A DNA stretch of 64,000 nucleotides from Methylophilus sp. (GTDB lineage Bacteria; Pseudomonadota; Gammaproteobacteria; Burkholderiales; Methylophilaceae): positions 1 to 64,000 of the forward strand of contig JAUYRP010000002.1 of the NCBI GenBank assembly GCA_030696695.1. The letters run 5' to 3'. The notes beneath the pieces are model-generated. The model was not told the DNA's origin and searched no databases. It was given only the letters and a program-made list of their open reading frames with translations. Positions within the stretch are counted from its first letter, which is position 1. Each line of letters starts with the position of its first letter. The position numbers were made by a program, and so were the translations under genes. This document shows, one piece after another, positions 44,928 to 53,682 of the stretch.

Positions 44928-46333
44928 GTGCGGTGCATTATTCTTGAGAGCAGTAACAGCGGTAATAAAATCCAGGCAAGTAACACTGCAATAGAGGTGA
45001 TGATAGCGGTTTGACTGACGTCAAGTGCGGCGAGTGAAATTGTTGGGCGTGGCGCTTTTTTCCAAAAATCGGCCGATACGCGCGTGTTTTTATCGTCATG
45101 TCTTTGCACTTGATGCGTATGTATTTGGTTGAGATATTGAATCAGTCGATAACGACGGTCCTCGGCCTGGCGAATAAATGCTAAATGGTGTGTTAGATCG
45201 CTGCCGCTACTGGCCATTTGTAAATATTGCAATGCGAGTGCTGGTGACAACCATAGCCATTGTCTGATGGTTGCGTTTTGCTTAGCCAATTGTTGTTCAT
45301 GTAACGCTTGTTGCTCACGATAAACTACCGTGGTTAAGCGTTCCCCTTCTTGCATTAACAACCCGTTGTAATTGAGTGGTAGGTCCTCAATGCGATCAAC
45401 GCCATGCGCTTTGAGTAGATTGGATTTAAACGTAGCAAAATGCGGATCATCAGGGTTGTGACTATCCCCAATCGCTTTCAATTTGATTTCAGCATGGTAT
45501 TCCGCTTCGGTACGTGGCTGCGTAGGATGCATAATCTGCGACACGTTGGCTAAGCCGCGCGGGAAAATAATACACACGCAGACCCAGCACAACAACAATG
45601 CTAATAACCCACTATGCAGTTGCTGATTACTCCATGAAATCGCGACCACCAGTAAGCACCAGCCAGCGATATACAGGCTTTGCCCCAGCAACATGGTAGA
45701 GAGTCTCACTAGGGCTTGCTCACTTCCCCAAATCCAAAAGAGTACAAGAAGCGCTTGTGCTAGCAGCAAGATGGCCAGTGGAATAAATAAAGCCAGCCAT
45801 TTGCCAGTAGCAATTTTCCATGCAGGCATGCCATTCCCGCGCATAAAAGCGAGTGTGCCCCCGATTTTTTCTCCAGTGATGGTGGCGTAACCAATCATGA
45901 TGAGAAAGAGTGGCATCCACCATTGCACAATCATGGCTGGGGTAATAATGGGAAAGCGTCCCGCACTGGTGGCTTCTGTCGCAGGGTTAAAATTGGCACT
46001 GTTTAAACGATGACCCTCTAAATAAACGAGATGCCCAGACTGATCAAGAATGCCAGGCTCTATTACGCTTAGCGGGTGGATGGGTCTTGCCACAAAGTCA
46101 CCATAATGCGAAACCCGATGTGGGTGGCGATCAGGTTGTGATTCCCAATCGTGCAGACTGCGCTCAGTGACTTGCGTAACGGTGCGTGCATGATCTTGCC
46201 AATGATGATGCGCAGCGATGGCTGAGATCGCCCAAAGTACGATTAACACGAGCAGCAATAAAACAGGAATGCGCGCATGCCACAGGCGGCGCCATTCGTT
46301 ATACATCATTAGCATGACAGGTGATGATTTCAT
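44924..46333 (-). CDS. ABC-2 type permease subunit, DUF3526 (first of a pair)
   Basis: The product is 469 aa. The topology mirrors its partner: one helix at about 20-42, a periplasmic loop to ~135, five helices (about 138-265), a ~170-residue periplasmic domain and a final helix (about 445-465). The N-terminus ends the cytoplasmic part with NEWRRLWHARIPVLL, typical of NosY/ABC-2 exporters. Overlap of 4 bases with both the ATPase upstream and the second permease downstream shows a tightly coupled transporter. Direction of transport (efflux versus outer-membrane energising) cannot be told. Confidence 0.83.
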   Translation of the reverse strand: MKSSPVMLMMYNEWRRLWHARIPVLLLLVLIVLWAISAIAAHHHWQDHARTVTQVTERSLHDWESQPDRHPHRVSHYGDFVARPIHPLSVIEPGILDQSGHLVYLEGHRLNSANFNPATEATSAGRFPIITPAMIVQWWMPLFLIMIGYATITGEKIGGTLAFMRGNGMPAWKIATGKWLALFIPLAILLLAQALLVLFWIWGSEQALVRLSTMLLGQSLYIAGWCLLVVAISWSNQQLHSGLLALLLCWVCVCIIFPRGLANVSQIMHPTQPRTEAEYHAEIKLKAIGDSHNPDDPHFATFKSNLLKAHGVDRIEDLPLNYNGLLMQEGERLTTVVYREQQALHEQQLAKQNATIRQWLWLSPALALQYLQMASSGSDLTHHLAFIRQAEDRRYRLIQYLNQIHTHQVQRHDDKNTRVSADFWKKAPRPTISLAALDVSQTAIITSIAVLLAWILLPLLLLSRIMHRT

Positions 46334-47040
46334 GCTTGGCCTTGATACAAGCGTTTGAGATTGTCTAGCGTGAGTGAACTTTGCGCTATTGACACTGGTT
46401 GCAAGCGACCACTTGCTAACATAGTCAAACGGTCTGAAAACGCCATAGCGGACAACACATCATGTGTGACAACCAATACGCCCATGCCAGAAGATTTGCA
46501 TTGCAAAATCAGTTGATTCAGCTCTTCAGTCGCCTGCGGGTCCAAGCCAGAATTCGGCTCATCTAATAGTAGTAATTTGGCTTGTTTTGCTAAAGCTAGC
46601 GCTAGCATCACTTTTTGTTTCATGCCTTTAGAATAGGTTTGGCAAGGGTCATGCCAAGCGCGCTCCGGCAGTCCTGCTTGTGACAAACAGTCGCTGATTT
46701 CTGCACGCTCAGGGTTATTGTCAAGACTCAGAAAATAGCGGATATTTTCAATGGCCGAAAGATGTCCATACACTGCTGGTTGTTCAGGCACATAGGCCAA
46801 ATGCGCTCTAGCTAAATGCGGCTGATGAAAAACACTGCTATCGGCAATGCGTACATCACCCTGTATGTTAGCTGACGTGTCAGCCAGCCCCAAAATGCAC
46901 TTCAGTAAACTGGATTTACCGGCGCCGTTACTCCCTAGTACAGCCACCACCTCGCCATTGTGCAGTTCCAAATTGACCTGATTCAGCACAACGTGATTCT
47001 CGTAACTTAGCGAAAGCTGGGCTATGGATAATAAAGGCAT
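46330..47040 (-). CDS. ABC transporter ATP-binding protein for the DUF3526 permeases
   Basis: The product is 236 aa. Walker A is GSNGAGKSS, the signature is YSKGMKQKV (a degenerate LSGGQ, as in ABC-2 exporters such as CcmA/NosF), and Walker B is LLLLDEPNSGLDP, followed by VVTHD. The start at 47040 has GGTGA 7 bases upstream and gives the usual MPLLSIAQLSL; an ATG at 47055, fused to the TonB receptor stop as TAATG, would add five residues. It is co-transcribed with the receptor and the two permeases. Confidence 0.9.
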   Translation of the reverse strand: MPLLSIAQLSLSYENHVVLNQVNLELHNGEVVAVLGSNGAGKSSLLKCILGLADTSANIQGDVRIADSSVFHQPHLARAHLAYVPEQPAVYGHLSAIENIRYFLSLDNNPERAEISDCLSQAGLPERAWHDPCQTYSKGMKQKVMLALALAKQAKLLLLDEPNSGLDPQATEELNQLILQCKSSGMGVLVVTHDVLSAMAFSDRLTMLASGRLQPVSIAQSSLTLDNLKRLYQGQA

Positions 47041-47054
47041 GTTCAATTCACCCA

Positions 47055-49052
47055 TTAAAAATCGACACTTGCGGATAATGTAAAGTTACGGCCCGCCCCA
47101 GGTGAGTGAATCGAGTCAACGACTGCACTGTTCACACTTTGGTCGAATACATATTCGTAAAACTTATCGAATATATTATTGGCTTGCAAACTAAGTGTTC
47201 CCCAACTGGTTTTGTAATCGATATTCGCATTAGTGATCGTATACGCGCCAAACTTGCCACCAATATTGGCTTCATTTAAGTAATAGGCACCTTGTCTATC
47301 TACGTGCACACGTGCCACTAGCTTATCGCTATGGGCATATTGTAGCCCGACTGATGCCGTATGGTCAGGAATACCGCGTAAGTCATTACCTGCAAAGTTT
47401 TGATTGGTAGTAGATGCTTTTGTAATTTCAGTAAACACTTTAGAGACATTGGCCCACATAGACCACTGGTCGTTAAATGCGATATCAAAGCTCGCATCGA
47501 TGCCTTTGCGTTCTGTCTCACCTACATTTTGACCAGTGCCATCAATTACCACAAACTCATCTTGTGCTTCTTGCTGCCAGTAAGAGACACGCGTGTTGAG
47601 TTTTCCCCAATTGCTTTTTAAGCCAAGCTCCCAGCCATCGTTAATCGCGACATCACGCGCATTGGTATTGCCCGTAGTAAAAGCGTCACCACCAAAAGGA
47701 TGTTGGAACGAACGGCCATAGTTAGCGAAAATGGTTTGTGTGTCTGTGACGTTAGCGAACACGTTAAGTTTGGGTTGCATAATCGTCCCAAAATCAAACA
47801 TGCGACGATTAGTAGCGACATCATTCACTACAAAAGCGCGATTTGCATCACCCTCTAGACGGTCAGCGCGTATTGCCGCATTCCAACGCAGCCAGCTGAT
47901 TGGGGTGTTTTCAATTTGCACAAACGCACCTTGGGATTCAAAATCAAAGTCGAAATCGCGGCGCGTTTGTGTGCCGCGGAAGCGTTGCTCAAGCACTTGC
48001 TGCTTTTCAATATCGTAGCCAGATTGTAAGGTCCAATCTGGGTGTATGCGCCAGTTAAACTTTGCGATAAACCCCTGCATATTCTGATCATCAAAACGGT
48101 TTTCAACCAATAATTGACTGGCCGAAAAGCGTACATCCCTGATGCGTTCCACCCCTTGGCTGTAGGCTTTAAGGCTTAGGTCTGTATTCTCATTAAAAAA
48201 ATAGTCGTAGTGCAAACTGATGTGTTTAAACTCTTTTTGTCCACCGTCTTGATCTGCATAATCAGCAGAACTTCGTGGGTTGTCACGCGCCTCTTGTTTA
48301 GTCAAATAGCCAGGCGCTTCTAACGCGTTGTATTTGCCATATTTGGTGCTAAGGGCAAGGCTGGATGTTTCAAAGTCGTATTGCCAGCGGCCAGAAAGAG
48401 CAATCTTTTCATTACTGGTGTGATCACGATAGCCATTGCCAGCGCGGTAACCAAAAGCATAATTTTGGGTAAACTCGTCAGACTTATCACCAAAGTAGCC
48501 TTGTAATTCTCGCGTATCAAAGCTACCAATGGTTGCTTGTAACTGCTTGCCCGTATCCTTGCGTGTTTCCACTTTATAGTTACCGGCCGTAGCAAATAAG
48601 CCTGTTGTTGGGTCGCTGGTGCCTTTGAATACTTGAATGTTTTGTATATTGGTCGGAAACAAATAATCCATCTCGTTATAACCATTGTGCAGATTCGAAG
48701 GAATACCATCCACCAATAGTTTGGCATGAGGTGTAATGCCGTCTCCGGCAAATCCTCGAATAGAGATGTCGGTATTAATAATCCCTTGGTTGAATCTGGA
48801 CAGCACAACCCCGGGCGTTTTTGTATAAAGTTCCAGCGTATCTGTGACATGCTCATATTCCAACTCATCACGTGTGATCACATCGACAGAGCCAGCCAAG
48901 GCTTTGTCGACATTCAGCAGTTCTTGTTTCCCAATCACTACAATACTGTCCAGCGCTACCTCATTGCTGGTGTCTGAAAAGGCGGGTGTTGTTGGTAAAA
49001 ATATCAATGCAATTGCGCTGGCGACAGTAGTTGGTTTCATATTTTTTTTCAT
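47055..49052 (-). CDS. TonB-dependent outer-membrane receptor
   Basis: The product is 665 aa. The signal peptide ends near PAFS (about 26). The TonB box region is DSIVVIGK, the plug runs from LNVDKALAGSVDVITRDEL to about 165 with INTDISIRGFAGDG and LLVDGIPS, then a 22-strand barrel ends in ...LSASVDF with the terminal Phe needed for outer-membrane insertion. Nothing in the loops identifies a ligand; no His-rich loop like that of ZnuD is present. It heads the ABC/DUF3526 genes and follows DUF1826 after 90 bases. Zinc or metallophore import is a guess from context. Confidence 0.92.
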   Translation of the reverse strand: MKKNMKPTTVASAIALIFLPTTPAFSDTSNEVALDSIVVIGKQELLNVDKALAGSVDVITRDELEYEHVTDTLELYTKTPGVVLSRFNQGIINTDISIRGFAGDGITPHAKLLVDGIPSNLHNGYNEMDYLFPTNIQNIQVFKGTSDPTTGLFATAGNYKVETRKDTGKQLQATIGSFDTRELQGYFGDKSDEFTQNYAFGYRAGNGYRDHTSNEKIALSGRWQYDFETSSLALSTKYGKYNALEAPGYLTKQEARDNPRSSADYADQDGGQKEFKHISLHYDYFFNENTDLSLKAYSQGVERIRDVRFSASQLLVENRFDDQNMQGFIAKFNWRIHPDWTLQSGYDIEKQQVLEQRFRGTQTRRDFDFDFESQGAFVQIENTPISWLRWNAAIRADRLEGDANRAFVVNDVATNRRMFDFGTIMQPKLNVFANVTDTQTIFANYGRSFQHPFGGDAFTTGNTNARDVAINDGWELGLKSNWGKLNTRVSYWQQEAQDEFVVIDGTGQNVGETERKGIDASFDIAFNDQWSMWANVSKVFTEITKASTTNQNFAGNDLRGIPDHTASVGLQYAHSDKLVARVHVDRQGAYYLNEANIGGKFGAYTITNANIDYKTSWGTLSLQANNIFDKFYEYVFDQSVNSAVVDSIHSPGAGRNFTLSASVDF

Positions 49053-49098
49053 ATATGTATTTATATTAAGTAGGGATTCATCAAATTTAAATGCGTCA

Positions 49099-49113
49099 CG
49101 TTACTTATTAACG
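49099..49113. promoter_or_regulatory. Weak 7-1-7 palindrome before the TonB receptor gene
   Basis: CGTTACT-T-ATTAACG has six of seven arm pairs complementary and lies 47 bases upstream of the receptor ATG. It has the geometry of a Fur-family operator but only partly resembles the two stronger palindromes of the locus, so it may be chance. Confidence 0.25.
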
Positions 49114-49142
49114 GGCGCTTCTCTTGCTTACGTGGGCGGTAT

Positions 49143-49829
49143 CTACCACAGTGCATCCATCGCCAACACCACTCTGATTTGGTTGGGTGCAACCGCTGGC
49201 GAACGGTGAATCACTCCACGCTGTTGATTGCCTTGCCACAAGCTACCTTTTAATAGTGCAACGGCAAAAGCAGACGATTGGTGCAGGCCTGCGCAATCAA
49301 GTATTAACCCAGAGTCGGCATCACACACGTTTGCTGTGCTTATACCCAGTTTGCTGCGGTCTGCGTAGCGGTCATCCAGCCACTCGGTACCTGGCCCTAG
49401 ATAGGTACATAACAGCCGAATGCCAGTGCGGTCCACATGAAATTTAGGGCACATGGCGCCATGCAATACTTCCAAACGCACGCCAATTTCTGGGCAGCCA
49501 ATGAGGTCGCTATACAGGTGGGCAAGCAAATCGATGTCGGCTAGCAAGGCGTCGCGCCCTGGTTGGGCAAGCAATAAACGTTGTGCCAGCACTGGTCCGT
49601 AAACCGATTCTCCAGCCGACAACATCACTTGAAAACCTCTGCCTAATGAAGGGGCGATGGATTGCAGATATTGTGTGATGGCCTCGGACTGTGGACGCTC
49701 TACCACGGTGATTTGTTGCTCATGCGCAAAAATACTTAACAGCTCCAGCGCATCAAAATCCACAGCGGTTGGCGCAGTGCTTTTGTAAACACTGTTTTTT
49801 GGATGAGTGCTTTGCGTGGCAGTTATCAT
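49143..49829 (-). CDS. DUF1826 protein, possible non-haem iron or zinc enzyme
   Basis: The product is 228 aa, cytosolic. The conserved core is [20 protein letters not shown] (127-146) and [18 protein letters not shown] (194-211). H131, D133 and H208, followed by R219, match the HxD...H...R layout of 2-oxoglutarate/Fe(II) dioxygenases; H124 and C127 are also invariant-looking. That enzyme link is my inference. The gene overlaps zigA by 4 bases (ATGA), so it is produced with a zinc-starvation GTPase. Family members commonly lie beside COG0523 genes. Confidence 0.85.
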   Translation of the reverse strand: MITATQSTHPKNSVYKSTAPTAVDFDALELLSIFAHEQQITVVERPQSEAITQYLQSIAPSLGRGFQVMLSAGESVYGPVLAQRLLLAQPGRDALLADIDLLAHLYSDLIGCPEIGVRLEVLHGAMCPKFHVDRTGIRLLCTYLGPGTEWLDDRYADRSKLGISTANVCDADSGLILDCAGLHQSSAFAVALLKGSLWQGNQQRGVIHRSPAVAPNQIRVVLAMDALW

Positions 49830-51070
49830 GCCACCACCTCTAATACTCGGCTGTCATCTTCCTCTGTTGTGGTTTCTAGTTGCACCGACCACTTTGGAAA
49901 AGGGTCGGCTAGCTGTTTCCAACTGTCCATGCCCAAGGCAATTTCGGCTTCGGTCAATAAGCAGGCATCAAACCGTGCGGTGAGGGCTGCTTTGTCCATG
50001 TGCATGCCGATGATGACCAGTTCTTGTTGACGATCGCCGTAGGGTTCCACCCAACGCGATTTGATATGTTGAAAACTATCAGCATCTTCTGGCCAGTATT
50101 CATTGGGCGTAGCCACCCACCACATACCCGCCAACTCGGTACGTGTGACGGCACCCGCTTGTGACCAAGTGGCGCAAAAATCTGGGCGTGAGGCAATCCA
50201 GTAACGGCCTTTTGAGCGCACTACACCAGGCCATTCGGTATTCAACCATTGCCATAAGCGTTGCGGATGAAAGGGTTTGCGTGCGCGATAGACAAAGCTA
50301 GAGATGCCGTACTCTTCCGTTTCAGGCACATGCTCGCCACGCAGTTCTTGCAACCAACCTGGTGCTTCGGACGCTTGGTCAAAATCAAACAAGCCCGTGT
50401 TCATGATGCGCTCCAGTGGTACTTTGCCAAAAGTGCTGTGCAATAATTGCGCGCGCGGGTTCAGGGTTTTTAAGATGCCTTCCAGTTGTCCAATTTCGGC
50501 CGGGGTCATCAAGTCGGTTTTGTTCAGGACCAACACGTCGCAGAACTCGATTTGGTCCACTAATAAATCCACCACTGCACGTTCGTCTTCGTCACCCAAC
50601 GATTCACCGCGTGCAGCCAGCATGTCTTGTGAGCTATAGTCTTTTAAAAAGTTATAACCATCCACCACTGTTACCATGGTGTCGAGTTGCGCCACATCGC
50701 CTAGTGACACGCCGTCATCATCGGCAAAGGTAAATGTTTCGGCAATAGGCAGAGGCTCTGAAATGCCTGTGGTTTCAATCAACAAATAATCAAAACGGTT
50801 TTCTTTGGCCAAGCGGGTGATTTCGACCAATAAATCCTCACGCAAGGTACAGCAGATGCAGCCGTTGCTCATTTCCACTAATTTCTCTTCTTGGCGTGAC
50901 AGTTCTGCGCCACCATCACGCACCAATTGCGCGTCAATATTCACTTCAGACATGTCATTGACAATCACAGCGACGCGCTTGCCTTCGCGATTATTTAAAA
51001 TATGGTTGAGGAGCGTGGTTTTACCAGCGCCTAAAAAGCCAGACAACACGGTGACGGGAAGCTTTTGCAT
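49826..51070 (-). CDS. zigA: ZigA-type COG0523 zinc metallochaperone GTPase
   Basis: The product is 414 aa. P-loop GFLGAGKTT at 11-19, switch region [10 protein letters not shown], the metal-binding CxCC GCICC at 70-74, [10 protein letters not shown] and the G4 motif NKTDL (in [10 protein letters not shown]) are visible. A long CobW_C domain includes HPQRLWQWL and [13 protein letters not shown]. This longer form with SEVNID is the ZigA/YeiR-type subgroup controlled by Zur and thought to move zinc to essential enzymes. It follows dksA2 by 9 bases and overlaps DUF1826. The dksA2-zigA order recalls the pair in Pseudomonas aeruginosa. Confidence 0.92.
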   Translation of the reverse strand: MQKLPVTVLSGFLGAGKTTLLNHILNNREGKRVAVIVNDMSEVNIDAQLVRDGGAELSRQEEKLVEMSNGCICCTLREDLLVEITRLAKENRFDYLLIETTGISEPLPIAETFTFADDDGVSLGDVAQLDTMVTVVDGYNFLKDYSSQDMLAARGESLGDEDERAVVDLLVDQIEFCDVLVLNKTDLMTPAEIGQLEGILKTLNPRAQLLHSTFGKVPLERIMNTGLFDFDQASEAPGWLQELRGEHVPETEEYGISSFVYRARKPFHPQRLWQWLNTEWPGVVRSKGRYWIASRPDFCATWSQAGAVTRTELAGMWWVATPNEYWPEDADSFQHIKSRWVEPYGDRQQELVIIGMHMDKAALTARFDACLLTEAEIALGMDSWKQLADPFPKWSVQLETTTEEDDSRVLEVVA

Positions 51071-51079
51071 CGCGATTCC

Positions 51080-51487
51080 TTAATGATTAAATTGTCGTTC
51101 ACGGCGCTCATGATGTTCTTGCGCCTCTAAACATAGTTTGGTGGTGGGTCTGGCGATAAGCCGCAATAGACCAATAGGCTCGCCAGTGTCAGCGCAGTAG
51201 CCATAACTGCCATCTGTAATACGCGCCAATGCACTGTTAATGGATTTCAGATATTTTCGTTCACGGTCACGGGTTCTCAACTCCAATCCGCGCGACTCCT
51301 CTTGTGTCGCACGGTCAGCAGGATCAGCAGCAGCATCAACCTCGCGTAAATGTTCGCTGGTATGGTTGAGGTTGTCATGCAATTGCGCCAGCTCTTGTAA
51401 TAACAAGGCTTTGAAAAATGCCAGTTGCGTAGCATTCATATAGTCGCTGGCTGGCATGCTGAGTAACTCTGGTGCGGTGTGAGACAT
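51080..51487 (-). CDS. dksA2: DksA2-like RNA polymerase-binding protein lacking a full zinc finger
   Basis: The product is 135 aa. The N-terminal coiled coil (about 20-90, tip DAAADPADRA where DksA has its DxxDxA motif) enters the RNA polymerase secondary channel. The C-terminal finger, four Cys in DksA, here has C98-xx-T101 and C119-xx-A122, so two ligands are missing. The same two-Cys form is known for the P. aeruginosa DksA2 that replaces DksA when zinc is short. It is the first gene after paired palindromes and is followed by zigA. No strong Shine-Dalgarno precedes it. Confidence 0.9.
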   Translation of the reverse strand: MSHTAPELLSMPASDYMNATQLAFFKALLLQELAQLHDNLNHTSEHLREVDAAADPADRATQEESRGLELRTRDRERKYLKSINSALARITDGSYGYCADTGEPIGLLRLIARPTTKLCLEAQEHHERRERQFNH

Positions 51488-51500
51488 GCAATCTTAATCG

Positions 51501-51553
51501 TGCAATAAAGTTGCATTTTATAGATTAAAAGATATTAATGCAACTAAGTTGCA
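51501..51553 (-). promoter_or_regulatory. Paired 15-bp palindromes flanking the dksA2 promoter, proposed Zur operators
   Basis: TGCAACTAAGTTGCA (51539-51553) is a perfect 7-1-7 inverted repeat. TGCAATAAAGTTGCA (51501-51515) is the same with two arm mismatches. On the minus strand TTGCAT inside the first can serve as -35, and TATAAA at 51517-51522 as -10, so the repeats bracket the promoter. Zur is encoded just upstream. The shape fits a Fur-family repressor; identification as Zur sites is inference. Confidence 0.68.
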
Positions 51554-51617
51554 ATTAATAAAGCTGGGCGCTAAATGAATAGTAGGGCTAGATCAATAAC
51601 GAGAATGGTTAAAGCGA

Positions 51618-52088
51618 TTAATTATTGAGATGCTTGCCTAAAGAAGCACATTGCAGGCAGATACCTTTGATGTTGATATCAATGCTATCCACTTGGAATT
51701 TATCGAGCGCGCTTTGTGGAAAACGCGGTTCTAGTTCATGAATACATGTGATTTGACCGCACAGTTTGCAATGCAAATGCGCATGATGATGATTTTGCAG
51801 TGCTTGTGGCTGACTGTTTTTATTTGTAGCGGGTAAAAAGCGTGGTTGAGACAGCTGAAACTTCCACGCGCGATTTTCACCTGAAATTTTATGCACCAAA
51901 TCATGTTCTGTCAGCCAATCCAACACGCGATAAATCGTCACGCGGTCAAATTCTTTCTGGCCTGATAAACGCTCTAAAATTTCGGGATGACTTAATGCAC
52001 TTTCAGCATCTGCAATGGTGTTCAACACGGCGAGACGCGCTTTGGTGGGGCGTAGCCCTGCGTTGATGATGCGTTCTTGTATGTTCAT
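51618..52088 (-). CDS. zur: Zinc uptake regulator Zur (Fur family)
   Basis: The product is 156 aa from ATG 52088; a longer frame overlaps selO. The winged helix covers residues 8-80, with the recognition helix region EFDRVTIYRVLDWL. Then HHHAHLHCKLCGQ holds metal ligands. The structural zinc site is C107-xx-C110 and C144-xx-C147. His-rich DHHHAH-like features, the linkage to dksA2/zigA and the absence of peroxide-type motifs favour Zur over Fur or PerR. Represses zinc-scavenging genes when zinc is plentiful. It lies 7 bases after selO and 130 bases before the dksA2 start, across the palindromes. Confidence 0.88.
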   Translation of the reverse strand: MNIQERIINAGLRPTKARLAVLNTIADAESALSHPEILERLSGQKEFDRVTIYRVLDWLTEHDLVHKISGENRAWKFQLSQPRFLPATNKNSQPQALQNHHHAHLHCKLCGQITCIHELEPRFPQSALDKFQVDSIDINIKGICLQCASLGKHLNN

Positions 52089-52095
52089 ACAATAA

Positions 52096-53682
52096 TTATG
52101 AACTACAGGACAACATAGAACAACCCGCTTTATGTCTTGCCCAGTCTGGTCGTTTTTCTTCAAAGTGTGCCATGCCGGCTTGCTCTGTATATGGATTGCG
52201 CAAAACTTGATGCAAAGTTTCTAATAAGCTGGTGTCATTATTCTCAGCTAAATCAATGGCTTGTTGTGCCAAATAGTTGCGTAATACATAGCGTGGATTA
52301 TGCGTTTGCATTTGTGCAAGTCTTGCTTGTACAGACTGTGATGCATGTTGAACACGCTGGCAATAATGGGTAAGCCATTCAGCAAAGTCAGCACTAAAGT
52401 TAGCGTAGCCTTGCTCTGTATAGAACGCAATCTTGAGTGTTTCAACTTCTGGTGCGTGAATATCTAGCTTTGCCAAATGCGTAAAGAATAAGGTCATGTC
52501 TACTTCTGCACGCATCATCAACTCAAAGCAGCGGTTGACCATTTCACCGTCACCATCTTGCCAATCACCGATACCAAATTTGCCTGCAAAAGATTGTGTC
52601 AGTTGCGTCACGTATGTGCTGTCATATTGCTCAATGGCCAGTGCTAAACCCTCTGTATTCGGTAAGATAGCCGCCAGCGCATCGGCCAAACGTTCTAAAT
52701 TCCAGCGCGCAATGTCAGGCTGACGACCGAAACAGTAACGTTTGCCTTGCGCATCTGTAGTGTTGGGTGTCCAGCCTGGGTCAAAGTTATCTACCCAGCC
52801 ATAAGGCCCGTAATCAATGGTAAGACCAAGAATGGACATATTATCGGTATTCATCACGCCATGCACAAATCCTACGCGCATCCAATGCGCAACCATGACA
52901 GCCGTACGTTCACAAATTTCCATAAACCATGCGTTAACAAGCTCGGGCGTTAATTGACTGTCAGCTAGTTTGTAAGGTTGTGAGACATACCAATCATGAA
53001 AGTCACGGTCAATCGTAAAAGCAATCAACTGCTTGAGTAAACTAAGCTCGCCACGGCTAGCCAATATTTCAAAATGTCCAAAACGCGTAAAAGAAGGCGC
53101 TACACGGCAGACAATTGCTCCCGTTTCTAATTGCGGGTTGCCATCGTAAAACATATCACGGACCACTTTATCGCCAGTAGTCACAAGACTTAATGCGCGT
53201 GTGGTGGGTACGCCCAAATGGAACATCGCTTCAGAACATAAATATTCGCGTAAGCTCGAACGTAGCACAGCACGGCCATCTGCTCGTCTGGAGTAGGGCG
53301 TTGCACCTGCGCCTTTGAGTTGTAGTTCAAATCGTTTATCGTTATTGATTAACTCGCCCAGTAAAATGGCACGCCCATCACCCAATTGCCCAGCCCAATT
53401 GCCAAACTGATGACCACCATAGCGCGTTGCGTAGGCTTGCATACCCGGCAACACCTCGTTACCACTCAATGCATTGAGCATGGCTGGATCTTGCATGTCA
53501 CTTGTGCTCAGGCCAAGCATATTGGCAACTTCGGGAGAATATGCCAGCAATGTTGGTGCACGCACTTGATTCGGTTGGACCAACGACCAAAGCGCATTGG
53601 GCACTTGACGCGTAAAGTTGTCGGTCTCGGGGTCGCCAGGTAGTTCGCGCAACCAGCGATTATCAAATTGCAGTGTTTTCAT
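52096..53682 (-). CDS. selO: Protein adenylyltransferase SelO (YdiU/UPF0061 family)
   Basis: The product is 528 aa, full length for SelO. The pseudokinase motifs show: YATRYGGHQFGNWAGQLGDG (glycine-rich loop region), FELQLKGAGATPYSRRADG, and GVMNTDNMSILGLTIDYGP, equivalent to the catalytic N and DFG. SelO transfers AMP to Ser/Thr/Tyr and helps against oxidative stress. The C-terminus ends CSMLSCSS, the redox Cys position that is selenocysteine in animals. Its placement directly before zur is unexpected for this family and may put it in the same transcript. Confidence 0.94.
   Translation of the reverse strand: MKTLQFDNRWLRELPGDPETDNFTRQVPNALWSLVQPNQVRAPTLLAYSPEVANMLGLSTSDMQDPAMLNALSGNEVLPGMQAYATRYGGHQFGNWAGQLGDGRAILLGELINNDKRFELQLKGAGATPYSRRADGRAVLRSSLREYLCSEAMFHLGVPTTRALSLVTTGDKVVRDMFYDGNPQLETGAIVCRVAPSFTRFGHFEILASRGELSLLKQLIAFTIDRDFHDWYVSQPYKLADSQLTPELVNAWFMEICERTAVMVAHWMRVGFVHGVMNTDNMSILGLTIDYGPYGWVDNFDPGWTPNTTDAQGKRYCFGRQPDIARWNLERLADALAAILPNTEGLALAIEQYDSTYVTQLTQSFAGKFGIGDWQDGDGEMVNRCFELMMRAEVDMTLFFTHLAKLDIHAPEVETLKIAFYTEQGYANFSADFAEWLTHYCQRVQHASQSVQARLAQMQTHNPRYVLRNYLAQQAIDLAENNDTSLLETLHQVLRNPYTEQAGMAHFEEKRPDWARHKAGCSMLSCSS

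Noticed and set aside
47041-47055. ATG at 47055 as start of the ABC ATPase (TAATG overlap with the receptor stop)
   Set aside because: The downstream ATG 47040 has GGTGA at good spacing and gives the normal family start, though coupling through TAATG stays possible.
48320-48871. 183-codon minus-strand open frame within the TonB receptor gene
   Set aside because: It lies in a different frame of a well-supported receptor and shows no domain, signal or ribosome site; it is a shadow frame.
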